DNA of 64,000 bases, from assembly GCA_013398295.1 (NCBI GenBank), contig VZSF01008218.1:749371-813370 (forward strand), read 5' to 3'. The number at the start of each line of letters is the position of its first letter. Position 1 is the first letter of the stretch. A model generated the notes under the pieces. That model saw only the letters and a program-made list of their open reading frames with translations. It searched no databases and had not been told where the DNA came from. Source of the stretch: Chionis minor (lineage: Eukaryota; Chordata; Aves; Charadriiformes; Chionididae). A program made the position numbers and the translations under genes. This document shows positions 53,240 through 63,649 of this stretch, one piece after another.

Positions 53240-54400
53240 GATCAGGTGTGCTCCTGCAGCCCGTTTTCCTACCGAGCTTCACCTGAAGGGAATCCACTAA
53301 CCACGCCGGAAAAGCTGAGAGTTTACTTTCCAAAGCGCGCTCCTCGTCCAGCTAAAACGTTGATGCGATGTCAGCTGGCTATCGGCTATAATCGTTGGTC
53401 TTACCGCTCTGAAAGTGAACAGTTTTCTGCACAACGTGCTGGTAATTTCAGCAGTTAGAAGAGGCCTGGTTAGAAAATAAAGTTACTGAACAAAATTGGT
53501 CCTGTTTTACCTCAAACCAGGACACGTGAACAAAACCACATTCACCAAAGGATGTAAGGAAATTAATATTTAGCATGCCGATAATGAAACAACCTCACTT
53601 TGAAAACTTTTCAGTATTCAGCTTTTACCTGTGAAACCCTTTCTGCTCAGTAAAAATGCCTAAAAACACCATAGTTTAGGATCTGGAGCTACTACCAGCT
53701 GATGGCCGCAGCCTGTCCTCAGCACAGCTCAGGGACCTCGCAGCACGTCTTCTCTCAAAGCCTGGATTTATTAGCACTGTCAAACCATCACCTCAGGATG
53801 GTAAGTCCAATCTTAGAAGACTAAATGAAAAACATCATTGCCCCGAAACGCTTAACTCGCTCTGATGGATTACGTTTGTTTTTTAAAAAGCGGTAGGTAA
53901 CTTAGCTTCGACAGGCGTTAGGTCAGATCAGGTGTGGTTTACACCACCTTCGCTTCACACCAAATCACCGAGTAGACGTCAACACCGCCTAATGTGGCTC
54001 AGACACCCTCACAGAAATAATCGTGCGTACCACACCAGTATTCCCCGACCGCCACAGGCGCAGCCCCGTTCAATGCTGAACGGCAGCCTGGAGCTGGATC
54101 CACCAGGATCCCATCCCTGCTCCTCACCCTCCACTCCCCTCAACCCACTCCCCGCGAAAAGTGGCCCACCGCTTCCCAAGGCTCAGCAACACCCTGGCTG
54201 AGCAGGAGCGATGGGTTTGAACAATTCCCAAGTCAGCAGGTTTACTCTCCCTGCACCCGCCGCAAGGCTGGAGTCTTTGCTCTAGCGCCCTTGCGCTGTC
54301 GCAGGCGGAAGTGTTAGTTATTTCCAAACGGAATGTTCTATTTGTGTACAGAAAGCGAACAGACCAGCCGATCAAATTCTGGGTTTACTTTGCCGTTTAT
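53240..54400. promoter_or_regulatory. CpG-retaining, GC-elevated block
   Basis: Two CpG-rich patches are seen: about 13 CpG in 53241-53460 and about 31 in 53830-54380 by hand count, against few elsewhere. The patch 53930-54320 is GC-rich with several short frames on both strands (for example 53932-54201 plus and 54124-54375 minus), none recognisable. The dispersed repeat copy 2 lies between the patches. A regulatory role is inferred from composition only. Confidence 0.4.
53445..53540 (+). repeat. Two-copy dispersed repeat, copy 2
   Basis: Partner of 6105-6205: TTAGAAGAGGC at 53455 and ACCTCAAACCAG at 53509 keep exactly the same 54-base spacing. It sits between two CpG-rich patches (53240-53450 and 53830-54400). 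No terminal repeats, poly-A tail or target duplication could be seen around either copy. Confidence 0.6.
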
Positions 54401-54605
54401 AAAAAGAAGTAAGCATTTTACCCTAGACACTGAATTATTTTCCCCCTCTACAAATAATGACTATACATTGTCTCATTCAACCACTCTCTAATAGGAAAGA
54501 AAGGTCTCTACATACAATTTCTGCCAGCAATTTCTTTTACTTCTGTACACCACTAACATAAGAGCAAGATTAAGACCTATTCACTTTAAGCTACTGGCAC
54601 TTCTC

Positions 54606-54645
54606 ACGTTAAAGAACTTAAATCACACAGCCAGAGTCAAAGCTC
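54606..54645 (+). mobile_element. Weak MIR-like 3' fragment
   Basis: GTTAAAGAACTTAAATCACA followed by CAGCCAGAGTCAAAGCTC recalls the 'gttaagtaacttgcccaaggtcacacagc' part of MIR with substitutions and a small deletion. It is too short to be certain. Confidence 0.22.
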
Positions 54646-56879
54646 CGTAACTTGGGCAGCACTTTCTACTTTTAGTAAATTAAAACTTCATTATACCCCA
54701 GGGACACATTCCAGCAAAGCAACTAAAATTATTTTTGCAAATATCAAAACTGTGAGGTTTTTACTGTTGTTTTCTTTTAGGAACAACAGATCTATAATAT
54801 GAATTCTGCTCTTCCAACTCACAAAAAGACACCACCATAACTTACATGCATGAGTCAGAGGAGGAAAAGCAGCATTTAGTCAGGTAAAATTTTGTATGGT
54901 CTTAAACCAAAACCCAGAGCCTCTCTCAATGGAAGAAATCATTCCTTAAGCTTATAACCCACGTCCCTCTAAAAAAAGCCTGACATAACAAATGGTGACT
55001 ATAACCTTACCCTGCAGACAGCAGAAAAATAACATTACAGTAAAGGAGGTAAGGAAACGAGTACGCATTATTGCTGAGAGCCTTGAACGATACGAAAAGA
55101 ACGTGAACAGAAAACCAGCAGTCCGTTTCTGATGCTGAAGGAATCCGAAGCCTTTGGATATAAATGTATTGAGAACAGAAGAAAACTAACACAAAAAGCT
55201 GGTAAAAACTTCCCGCATAAACTCAATTTGTCAGAAGTGTATAATCAAAGCATTAAAAAAAAAAAACCCTCATGGGGAAAACTGTTTGCACCACGTATGG
55301 ACAGACCCTGCAATATTTTCTCCTAACTAGGGATTTCTTGTGATTAAAAGGAAAAGGAAAAAGGGTTGTTTTTCAACAAAACAACCTGTGTTTCTTCAGC
55401 CCTTAAAACCCAAGTAGAGTTTATGGGCTTCCTTATGAAACAGTATTTATAGTACAATAACCTAGAAAATGTAAAAACATCACACAACATCTGCCTGTTG
55501 ATCAGCAAACTCACTTTCAAGGAAGTGATGTCAAATCACTTGTAGCCAAAGGATTCTCCATGATATCTGAAAGCATCTGAAGTGCTCTGCACCAACGGTG
55601 ACCATTATAGGTCAAAAAAGCTAGTAACCTGTTTCAAGTAATTCCTGTCCAGCAGAACACCCGTGCATAATAGCAACTAAAATGAGTTTAACAGAGTTCG
55701 TAGTAGAAAAAATTACAAGATGCTTAAACAAAGAATCATAATCTATTTCACTTTATTTTTATAACATTAAGGTCACCAATTGCGAACGTTTTTTTTAAAA
55801 GAGGTATCTATAATAATGTTTCCCCTATACTTAAAATAGAAAACAAATCCAACACTACTAGTGCTAATCTCATTAATAATAGCAAAATTAGTGAGTCACC
55901 TTTTTAGTTTAACAAATAAGAGATAAACCATTACATAAAAATGTAAAAGATATCATGAAAAATGAATGAGATATTACAAGAAAGAAAATGCCAAATATTT
56001 AGTCAGCTTTCGCTTGGGCAAAGGGGAACAAAACCGTCGTAAATGTATTCCTGGGTGTGCAAAAAACAATAAAAATGCAACACAGTAGACTTGTTGTTGA
56101 TGATGTTCAAGTACTTCTCAACACTTCTGGCCTGGTGATGAGATTTGTCTTTTTTTCTCCCCTATACGTTAGCAGTCCTGATATTTAAATGAGGTAGTGA
56201 AGTTAAGGACATGCAGAAGGATTTCCACGTGTCTCTGTCCCACAGATGATCCATGGGGCAAGGGACCTTCACCACTTCCACTAAATGTGCACTTACTGCA
56301 GCTCTAAAAAAAGAGCCCATTATTTGCCATTCCACATCAGCTTGCAGGAGAGATGTCGTGACAGGGTATCGTCAGTAGTTCAGGCACCCAAATTCTGATT
56401 TCCAAGGGGGGCCTGGCAGAAGGTGTAAGCCTTAACTGGAATGGAAACATACCTTGTGTGATTTTTAAATATTATGTTTCTAACGTTGAAATCCCAGACA
56501 CAATGACCAGAAGCCAAGTAAATACACCTCGCTACAATAAAAGAAAAAAGCTTTTAAAAGCTTAAAATGTTAACATAGGGATCACTTGAAAAAAATATCT
56601 GGTTCATCTAGAACACTATGAGCATCTAGGCCGGAGTCCAAACCATTGAAGTTATTAGGATGGCCTCCCTCTACTTCAACAAGGCTTTGGATAACGCTCT
56701 CCGTTTCTGTAACTCTCCAACAGACAAATACATGCAATATATCATCTGAAAGCAAACTGAACTCAACACATTTCAGTGGCAGCACATTCATTTAAACAGA
56801 GCCACGCATACTATATATGGCCATAAAGTGTTCCTCTCAAAGATGCAAACCCGATGTATTCTCAGGCTATAAATACCAC
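54646..56879. other. Gene-free intron
   Basis: AT-rich sequence between two CpG-retaining blocks. Only chance frames (69 codons or fewer). Confidence 0.7.
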
Positions 56880-57330
56880 CAGGATTCAAAACGGGCCCTT
56901 CCTGACCAATACGTCTCCGACGGGCATGGAAGATAGGTATCTTGATTTCTTACTTATTCATCCAGCTATATCACCGGCAAAAGCCCTAACAAACTTCTAC
57001 TGGGTGTCCACCTTCCCTAATCACCCAAGATGACCTGTGTGCCATTAACAGAGTAGTCGCACTTAGAGACCATGAGGTCTCAGCTGGAATTTGTGTATCT
57101 AGCCCCGTGTAAAGTTGGTATAAACGCCAGCCTAGTCTTGTGACCCAACAGCATTTTGCACTCACGTAGCGGGGTGGGTGGAAGAGTCGGGCGTTAAGCC
57201 TTCAACCACGTAGCGGCCTATGAACTCATGACAGAAACACAGCATTTTTGGATAGCTTTTTTAAGTGCAGTCCCTTTCATTTTGTCACCAAAATGGTATG
57301 TGGCGGAGAAAAATATTTTTTAACCATTAA
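56880..57330. promoter_or_regulatory. CpG-retaining block with repeated CACGTAGCGG word
   Basis: About 17 CpG in 450 bases by hand count. The ten-base word CACGTAGCGG occurs twice, at about 57163 and 57208, roughly 45 bases apart, with CGGGCG between. No open frame of note. Possibly a conserved regulatory element; no comparison could be run. Confidence 0.3.
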
Positions 57331-58320
57331 CGCCCACTCGTAGTATTTCAGCAATCTTTCCCTCAAACCCCTCTCCCCCCCTCCCTGAGTTGTATTCACT
57401 GTGTCCTTCCCAGACCTCTGGTGGTTTGGTAATTGTCATGCATGTAAAATACATAATGTGACTAGGTATGTTTAATAGAACCAAAAGGATACACCCCACC
57501 CCCTGATTTCATTCAGAGTTATTTTATATTTATGTCTCACTAGGTTCTCTGGAACTCCTGTCCTACAGTCTCACACTACACAATGCCTCACTGCTGCTGA
57601 AGGACAGACTGATATTGCCGAGGAATGATTACCAACTAGCCCTGAAATTCACAAAAAACTTCTGTCAATCCGAGTCGGATTCCACAGAATAGCAGAGCCA
57701 ATCTGTCAGGGACCACTGACCGCTGCTCTGTATTTTGCCTGTTGACTGGCCCTTACTGCTTCTTTTTAAGATTTGTCCCAGTAAGGACACTCGATGACTA
57801 AGATTCACAATCCACTTTCTCGCAATAGTCCCGGACAGACATGGAACATCATTACTTTTTTAATTATAATCACCGATATTATACTTAGGACTAGCACTCT
57901 CTAAATTTTCAGTATTTCTGTCACCGGGGCTGTAAACTGCCCTCATTCTGCATTCAGAAACGTCACTGCATCAAAACTGCTTCTATAGATCATTGTTAGT
58001 TAAAAGCTTGTCGTTCCCTATTACAGGCGTTTCTTCTGTTGAGCTAAACTGGAGAAAATTGTGAAATCTAATAGTTTCCAACCAGCATTTACAGCTTTGC
58101 AAACGTGTGAGAGTTGCAAATTTCTTCTGAGCGCAGATTTTCTCCTTAAATGTATGTGTTGCAAAGCCTTGAAAATAAGTATGATACTGCATCAAAATAA
58201 CATTTCGGCCGAGATTGTTTGATTTACAGCTTAAATCCTCGTCCGTACATTTTCTTTTCTGCATGCATAACCAATTTGAGCATGTGTTTATAAAATGTGA
58301 AATCCATTATGAGCTCCAGA

Positions 58321-58740
58321 GAGCCGAAAGTGTCATCTTTTTCACAGCGCAGGAAACGGCATCACATGCCTCTCCGTATCGGTGCCTTTTCCGCTCGGAG
58401 AAACACCACCTGCAAAGAGCGGCGAGTACCTTTTCTTTCAGTCCTTGACCTCTCCACCACGTCCACCTCTCAACTGGCGACCTGTCCGGTGGGACGCTCG
58501 CGGAGTAATTACGCGCAGACCACCTGATAGCCATGAGACAGGAACGATTCAGCGCCTCGAGCCAGGCGGCGCATGTGACTAACGAGTGAAATGCGTTACA
58601 GTCCGCTGCTAATCCCTTGAGCCTTCCAGTTGTTCGTACGCTTCTGCTCGGTACATCTTCGAGAGAGTCAAGGTGAGGTTTCCACACACGGATCTCCTGC
58701 GCGACATGTCCACACGCGCCTTCCAATTTACTCTCACGCT
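58321..58740. promoter_or_regulatory. Intronic CpG-island-like block
   Basis: By hand count about 35 CpG fall in 420 bases at roughly 53% GC, an observed/expected ratio near or above 1. The surrounding intron is strongly CpG-depleted. CpG is spread through unique sequence rather than a GC-rich repeat, and includes CGCGGAGTAATTACGCGC and GCGCGACATGTCCACACGCG. It lies 5 kb inside intron 1. A frame of 139 codons on the minus strand (58307-58726) is open but has no recognisable motif. Candidate enhancer, alternative promoter or germline-unmethylated element; the function is inferred. Confidence 0.55.
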
Positions 58741-59008
58741 TTTCTCAATACACAGTGCCATGGTTTGAGTTTGTTTCTTTATTTGGAGAGGGGGGTTATG
58801 CAGGTATTGCTAGGAAATCAACAAACCTCGCTGTACAAGAGCCAGTTTGGTAGAAATACTTCTTTTGGGGTAAACAGAATTTTTTTCCACTTACAAATTT
58901 TCTCAGGCCTTAAGAGGTCTGGGTGAAAATTCCTAACTTGCCCAAGATGACTTCTGCAAATGTACTTCCAGTAAAAGTGATTTTGCTATTCAAAACAAAT
59001 GGGTATGT

Positions 59009-59560
59009 TAGAATCATAGAATAGTTTGGGTCAGAAGGGACCTCTGAAGGTCGTCTAGTCCAACCCCCCTGCAGTGAGCAGGAACATCTTCTACTAGATC
59101 AGATTGCTCTGAGCCCCGTCCAACCTGACCTGGAACGTGTCCAGGGATGGGGCATCTACCACCTCTCTGGGCAACCCGTTCCAAGGTTTCACCACCTGCA
59201 TTGGAAAAAGTGTTTTCTATCTAGTCTAAATCTTCCCTCTTTTAGTTTAAAGCCATTTAAACTAAATGTTTAGTCCTATCACAACAGGCCCAGCTAAAAA
59301 GTTTGTCCCCCTCTTTCCTGTAGACCCCCTTTAGGTACTGAAAGGCTGCAGTAAGGTCTCCCCGGAGCCTTCTCTTCTCCAGGCTGAACAACCCCAAGTC
59401 TCTCGGCCCGTCCTCATAGCAGAGGTGCTCCAGCCCTCTGATCATTTTTGGGGCCCTTCCCTGGGCCCCCTCCAACAGGTCCATGTCTGAGGGCTCCAGA
59501 GCCAGACGCGGTACTGCAGGTGGGGTCTCACCAGCGCGGAGTGGAGAGGCAGAATACCAC
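59009..59560 (-). mobile_element. CR1 LINE, 3' fragment (subfamily B)
   Basis: Reverse-strand CR1 of about 550 bases with the tail AGAATCATAGAATAGTTTGG at 59010, matching the copy at 46183-46653 over most of its length and extending further 5'. The 5' end reads AGGTGGGGTCTCACCAGCGC and stops near 59560. In the middle (about 59250-59275) the expected sequence is replaced by a small AT-rich palindrome-like stretch not present in the other copy. It lies about 4 kb inside the intron from KCNMA1 exon 1. Confidence 0.93.
59283..59487 (-). pseudogene. CR1 ORF2 C-terminal remnant, broken
   Basis: The minus-strand frame reads [59 protein letters not shown] and DRT. It then loses homology at the small palindromic replacement near 59275 and meets a stop. 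This is a C-terminal pol remnant without catalytic domains. Confidence 0.85.
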
Positions 59561-59703
59561 ATCTACCACTGCATACTTTATTAAGCTTCCAAAATACGTA
59601 CACCAATATTAAAGAAGACTATTATGACTTGTCATTTCAGGCTAGCGACTTCCATCTCTAATCATAATGTAATTTTATTTTACATGTATATGAGTCCAGG
59701 CTT

Positions 59704-59790
59704 GAGGGGGGGGGGGGGGAGGAGGGGAGGCGAGGCAGGGGCTGGGGGGGGGGGGGAGNGCGAGGCAGGGGCTGTGGGGAGGGTGGAGCT
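59704..59790 (+). repeat. G-rich minisatellite, about 30-base unit, with an ambiguous base
   Basis: The unit CGAGGCAGGGGCTG occurs at 59731 and 59761, separated by and following long G runs (13-14 G). Base 59759 is n. The G runs satisfy G-quadruplex patterns on the plus strand, and the KCNMA1 transcript would be C-rich here. The n and the long G homopolymers suggest that true length and sequence are uncertain in this assembly. Confidence 0.85.
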
Positions 59791-62700
59791 TTTTAAAACA
59801 CTGGAAGCATTCCAACATATCGGAGCGTAGCAATAAAAATATATTCTACCTGCAAGAGCCTTGAAGGCATAAGGTACATAAGGGGAGCCAAGGAGGAGTG
59901 AATATCACACTGTCCAAAAGGCTACAAATTTCACTTCATTCTGCACTCGCCAGCTTCAGGAGCTGGCTGTGCGCTCTTCTTTCCACTATTGCTCCTTCTT
60001 CTTGCTTAAGTGTTTGTTCAAAGCCAAAACACAGATAATGTCAGTAGAAAAAGCCCTTTAGGAGCAGAGAAAATGCAGTAGCAGATCCATAGATCTACAG
60101 ATTGCATAACACACGTTTAACCACTATGTGTTCCGTGTGCTTCACCATGCATATTTATTTTTTTATTCTGTTGTTTTCAGAAACAAGAGCAACTACCGGT
60201 GTCAGAGTCCAACCCACCGACTTTCAATCTCACATTCTGCTTTTCATACACAAACGGCAACGAGTTGGTCGAGGCACAGAGAACGAGCAAAGAGAAGACA
60301 AGCTCTTTAACAAAGTCTAAGCATTCCTTAAAACGTAGATGTAAACACTGAGGAGAAGACCAGCATTTGTAAAGTCTCTACGATACGACTGTAGCTAATT
60401 TTGGAAGAATTACACCTAAAATTATATACTGCATTAAAGAAAGGAATACAAGGGCTTCAATCGTAATGACTCACATTACACGAAACACTGACAACACAGG
60501 TCAAGATTTACATTTTTCTTTTGGCAGATTTTAAAGAAAGCGCGGACCATAAAAATCCTAAAACTTCAGCAATCATTTTTAATACATGATTAATATTGTG
60601 TTCTATTTGTATACAATGATAAAAATTGGATATGGAATTTTAAGGGGCAACGTTCATCATTCTGTTACCAGAAGCTGTCATATTCTTGACTTACAGTATC
60701 TTGACTTGCTTATGTCCAGGAAAAAAAAACCCAAACCTGTAGTGAAATTTCATACCACAAAGTGTTAAACTTTTATATCACATTTTTAAATTCCAACCTT
60801 AAATTCAATCAGTCAAGGAGGGAAAAAAACCAACAAAAAACCCCCAACAAACCACACCCTAAACCCTTCCACGCAGCCATTAAAAAGTGTTACATCTCAA
60901 AATGAAGTTGACAACCACTGACAAATCTGAGGAATACAATGTTGTGCTTACAATATAGTAGGGAAAAAATGACACTTTTTGCAGTTCCTTGCAGTGACAT
61001 ATATAGACATGGGTGTTAGCGCAGAAACTCTGCGAATTATTCGCATATATATATAATTCCCATATCTATGTGAATTATTCAGTAAGAAGCCATAGAAAAC
61101 AGACGGGAGAAAGATTTCTTCTAGCTCTGTCACTGGAACCACTCTTTACGCAGATGGTGCGAGGATGTTGGATAACCCGACTCTGCTACAACCTGCGGAG
61201 CAGCAGGAGAGGCAGCACAGGGCAGGAAAGGTCCTAACACACAGAAAACTTCTTCAGTCCCGCAGTAGGAGGAGCTACTTCTTGTAAAATTCCTTTTGCT
61301 AGCAGGTCCAATGCATTCGACATAGCATATATATGCATTCACATTTTTCACCTGTAGCCTGGGAAGCCTTTCCCACATTACCATGCAGCGCAAAGCACGT
61401 GTTTGACAACAGCAAAACGTGAGACATTTCCAGTTGTTACTTCAGTTAGCCTTTATGCCCTAAATACTAGCAAAGTCTTTTGCAATAACTAGTTACTCCT
61501 CACGCACACAGAATTCCCTCCAGTTCCCCATTTCAGCACGTAAGGAATGCAGCCGGATCAGCCCTTCAAAGTTCTTCTTCACCAGAGGCTTGAAAACTCT
61601 TACAAGCGGAACAAATAGAGTCTAAAAAGAGACGTACATCTCCCCCTACCTGCACAGTCCCTCATCCTCCTGCCCCAGGGAATGGTATTCATGAGCATAT
61701 AGCTACTTCAGGTCTCAAACACGAAACAAACTCAAATCTTACAACCTGACATAGCCGCAGTATGTCCAATCACTCAGCCTGGAAGTGCTGGGGCCCCTCA
61801 ATGATACCAGTTAATGAGCAAGCTGATATATTTAGCCTAAGAGGTTTTAAAGACAATTTGGATATGCCTTTCTGTCCGGGTTAAGAAATGGGTGATCTGG
61901 TTTAACTGCCTCTGTCTCAGCAATGGACTGTCAGACCAACAATACCCACCAAGACACTACGTATAAGAAGCCTGTGTACAAATCTCTTAACTTTTCATTC
62001 TCTCAAGGAAAGCAGCACGAGGTGGTAACCTGCAGGATTTCCTTTTTTGTCAAGATATCGTCCCCGATAGCCCTTGCAGATTTGTCTCATCATGTAGAGA
62101 GCAAAATGCTAAATACGCACAGAAGAAACTGAAGTTAAGACTTAGCTACCCAGCCATTCTTGAAAATCTCCTTTTATTGTTGTAGGGAATGGTGCTTTAT
62201 GAGACACGCTTCTTATCACCAATTCCTTTGAGCTTTGTCATCACACCTGGCTAAAACCTCTCTAAGAAAGTTCAGGTTTGGTTTTGAACGAAATAAAGAA
62301 TGCCTATAGAGAAGTGATACCGCCTGGTAGGTTTCCCGAAGCTTAAGGCTGAGTTAAAAGCTTTTATTTGTACCTCATCCCCAGCAAGCTCTTCTTTCAC
62401 AGATAGGCCAAATTCACTGTAACTGTTCTACATTCAAGTGGAACGTGGAGGTTTGTTTCGGCAGCCCGAACCGGATTGCCTCCCTGGCTAAACCCAAGCA
62501 AACAAACAAGCACCACAACTTCTCCCCCTCGAACTTTTGTTTCTGGTTTCCCCTGAGCGTTAGGTCCTTCGTACGGCTGGGCTACGCGCTCTGCCGAGCG
62601 TGTTTCGGAGGGAGGGGACAGGAGAAGGGGGAAGACAGCTCACTGTACGTCAAAGCAAGCCAGCAACCTAGCAACCATATATTAAAAGGTGTGTGTGTTT

Positions 62701-63254
62701 TTGTGGGTGTCTGTGTGCCAGGAATAACTGAAGCAGATATTATTCCATTTGTAATCCAAAAAATGTGAAAAGAGAAGGGGAGAAACTCCAGCTGCTGGTC
62801 TATTTTGGGGTCTGTCAAAATCCACTTTCACAAATACGGAGTCTTAACACTTTCTATCCCATTTGTCCTAAACGAGAGTCTGGACCTGAGCAAGTTCTTG
62901 GCTTTGGGTTGCAAAAGACCCTTCAAACCAGGAGCAGACCTCACTTCACGTACTACGCTTTCTTCCAACTGGTAATACGCACAAATCAAAGGGGCAGAGA
63001 GGTTGCCTCAAAGATTGCACACTTAAATTAAAAGAATATTGATCTGATGTGTGACGAATGCACTAAATACTTTTTGATACCTACATTTCTCAAACAGAAG
63101 CGTCAAAGATTCTCGGGGAGTGGAAGTAGCTTTAAAAATATTTACAGGAGTGAGAAGTCTACCTTTTTAATTTTGCCAAAGTTTCTCATTCCACCAGAGA
63201 AGCGAGAGTTCAGATCAGGAAATAAACACTCCTCCCCTGCCATCCTGTGTGGTC
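59791..63254. other. Gene-free proximal intron
   Basis: AT-rich to about 62400, then rising GC and CpG toward exon 1 (for example CGTACGGCTGGGCTACGCGC near 62570), forming a shore of the promoter CpG island. No genes or CR1. An A/C tract at 60822 and a short TA run near 61043. Confidence 0.7.
60822..60866 (-). repeat. A-run/CCC tract
   Basis: AAAAAAACCAACAAAAAACC, then CCCAACAAACCACACCCTAA. Complementary form of the T-run/GGG class, about 2.8 kb from exon 1. Confidence 0.8.
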
Positions 63255-63608
63255 CTGGGGCTGCACATCAACTTCAGAACCACACCGTTCCGCCGCGCCA
63301 GCGTGCGCCTTGCCGAGCGGGTGACTTCCGTGCCACCGGGTGAAAGGTGCGGGATGGGACGGAGCGAGGGGGACAGCGGGGCACGTCTCGGGGCTGTGTA
63401 CCCAACACCTCACCCCTCCAGCCCCGCTCCCCGCGTTGCGGCTCCCGACAGCCCGTGGCGACCCTGCCACCACAGCAGCCAGCACGCTGCCTTCCTACGG
63501 CGTCTCCGCCAGTGCCACCTCGCCCAGGTGTCCTGCTCCACCAGGCTGGGCTCCCGCTCCTCCTCCTCACCATCACCGCCACCGCACCAAACCATCACCG
63601 GCACCGGG

Positions 63609-63642
63609 AGGGGAAGGGGAGGGGAGGGGAAGGGAGGGGGGG
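63609..63642 (+). repeat. G-rich (GGGGA)n tract next to the exon 1 donor
   Basis: The plus strand carries a run of GGGGA and GGGA units ending in a seven-G stretch. The pre-mRNA strand is therefore a C/T-only tract beginning within the first few intron bases. Several G runs of four or more satisfy a G-quadruplex pattern on the template strand. The C-rich transcript could bind poly-C-binding proteins; that role is inferred. Confidence 0.85.
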
Positions 63643-63649
63643 TTACCTT
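63641..63649 (-). other. KCNMA1: 5' splice site of KCNMA1 intron 1
   Basis: On the minus strand the exon ends CAAG|GTAACC. The exon side (AAG) and +1 to +4 (GTAA) fit the U2-type consensus, but +5 is C and +6 is C, where G and T are preferred, so this is a sub-optimal donor. It splits the frame in phase 0 after Lys109, where the conserved Slo1 exon 1 is expected to end. A C/T-only tract follows at once. Confidence 0.92.

Larger units (their letters stand above)
1..63646 (-). other. KCNMA1: KCNMA1 intron 1 (partial; 3' end outside window)
   Basis: All sequence left of the exon 1 donor is intron on the minus-strand gene. KCNMA1 is known to have very long introns in vertebrates, and no exon 2 sequence (the KINNG/WMTSVKDW-type linker and S1 region) was recognised on the minus strand. 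The intron is AT-rich, low in CpG apart from the blocks listed separately, and sparse in transposons: five CR1 pieces totalling about 1.8 kb. Single ambiguous bases (n) occur at 24239 and 59759. Confidence 0.9.

Noticed and set aside
58307..58726. 139-codon frame on the minus strand in the CpG-rich block
   Set aside because: Open probably because of high GC; no domain and no matching splice sites, so kept only as a composition feature.
63410..63646. Extension of the KCNMA1 frame beyond Lys109
   Set aside because: The frame stays open but the sequence after AAG|GTAACC is repetitive C/T-derived Pro/Leu/Ser and no longer resembles the channel; this is intron read-through.
1..63646. tRNA, rRNA, snRNA, miRNA or CRISPR features
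   Set aside because: No cloverleaf with A and B boxes, no snRNA core and no regularly spaced direct repeats recognised by eye; hairpin prediction was not possible.
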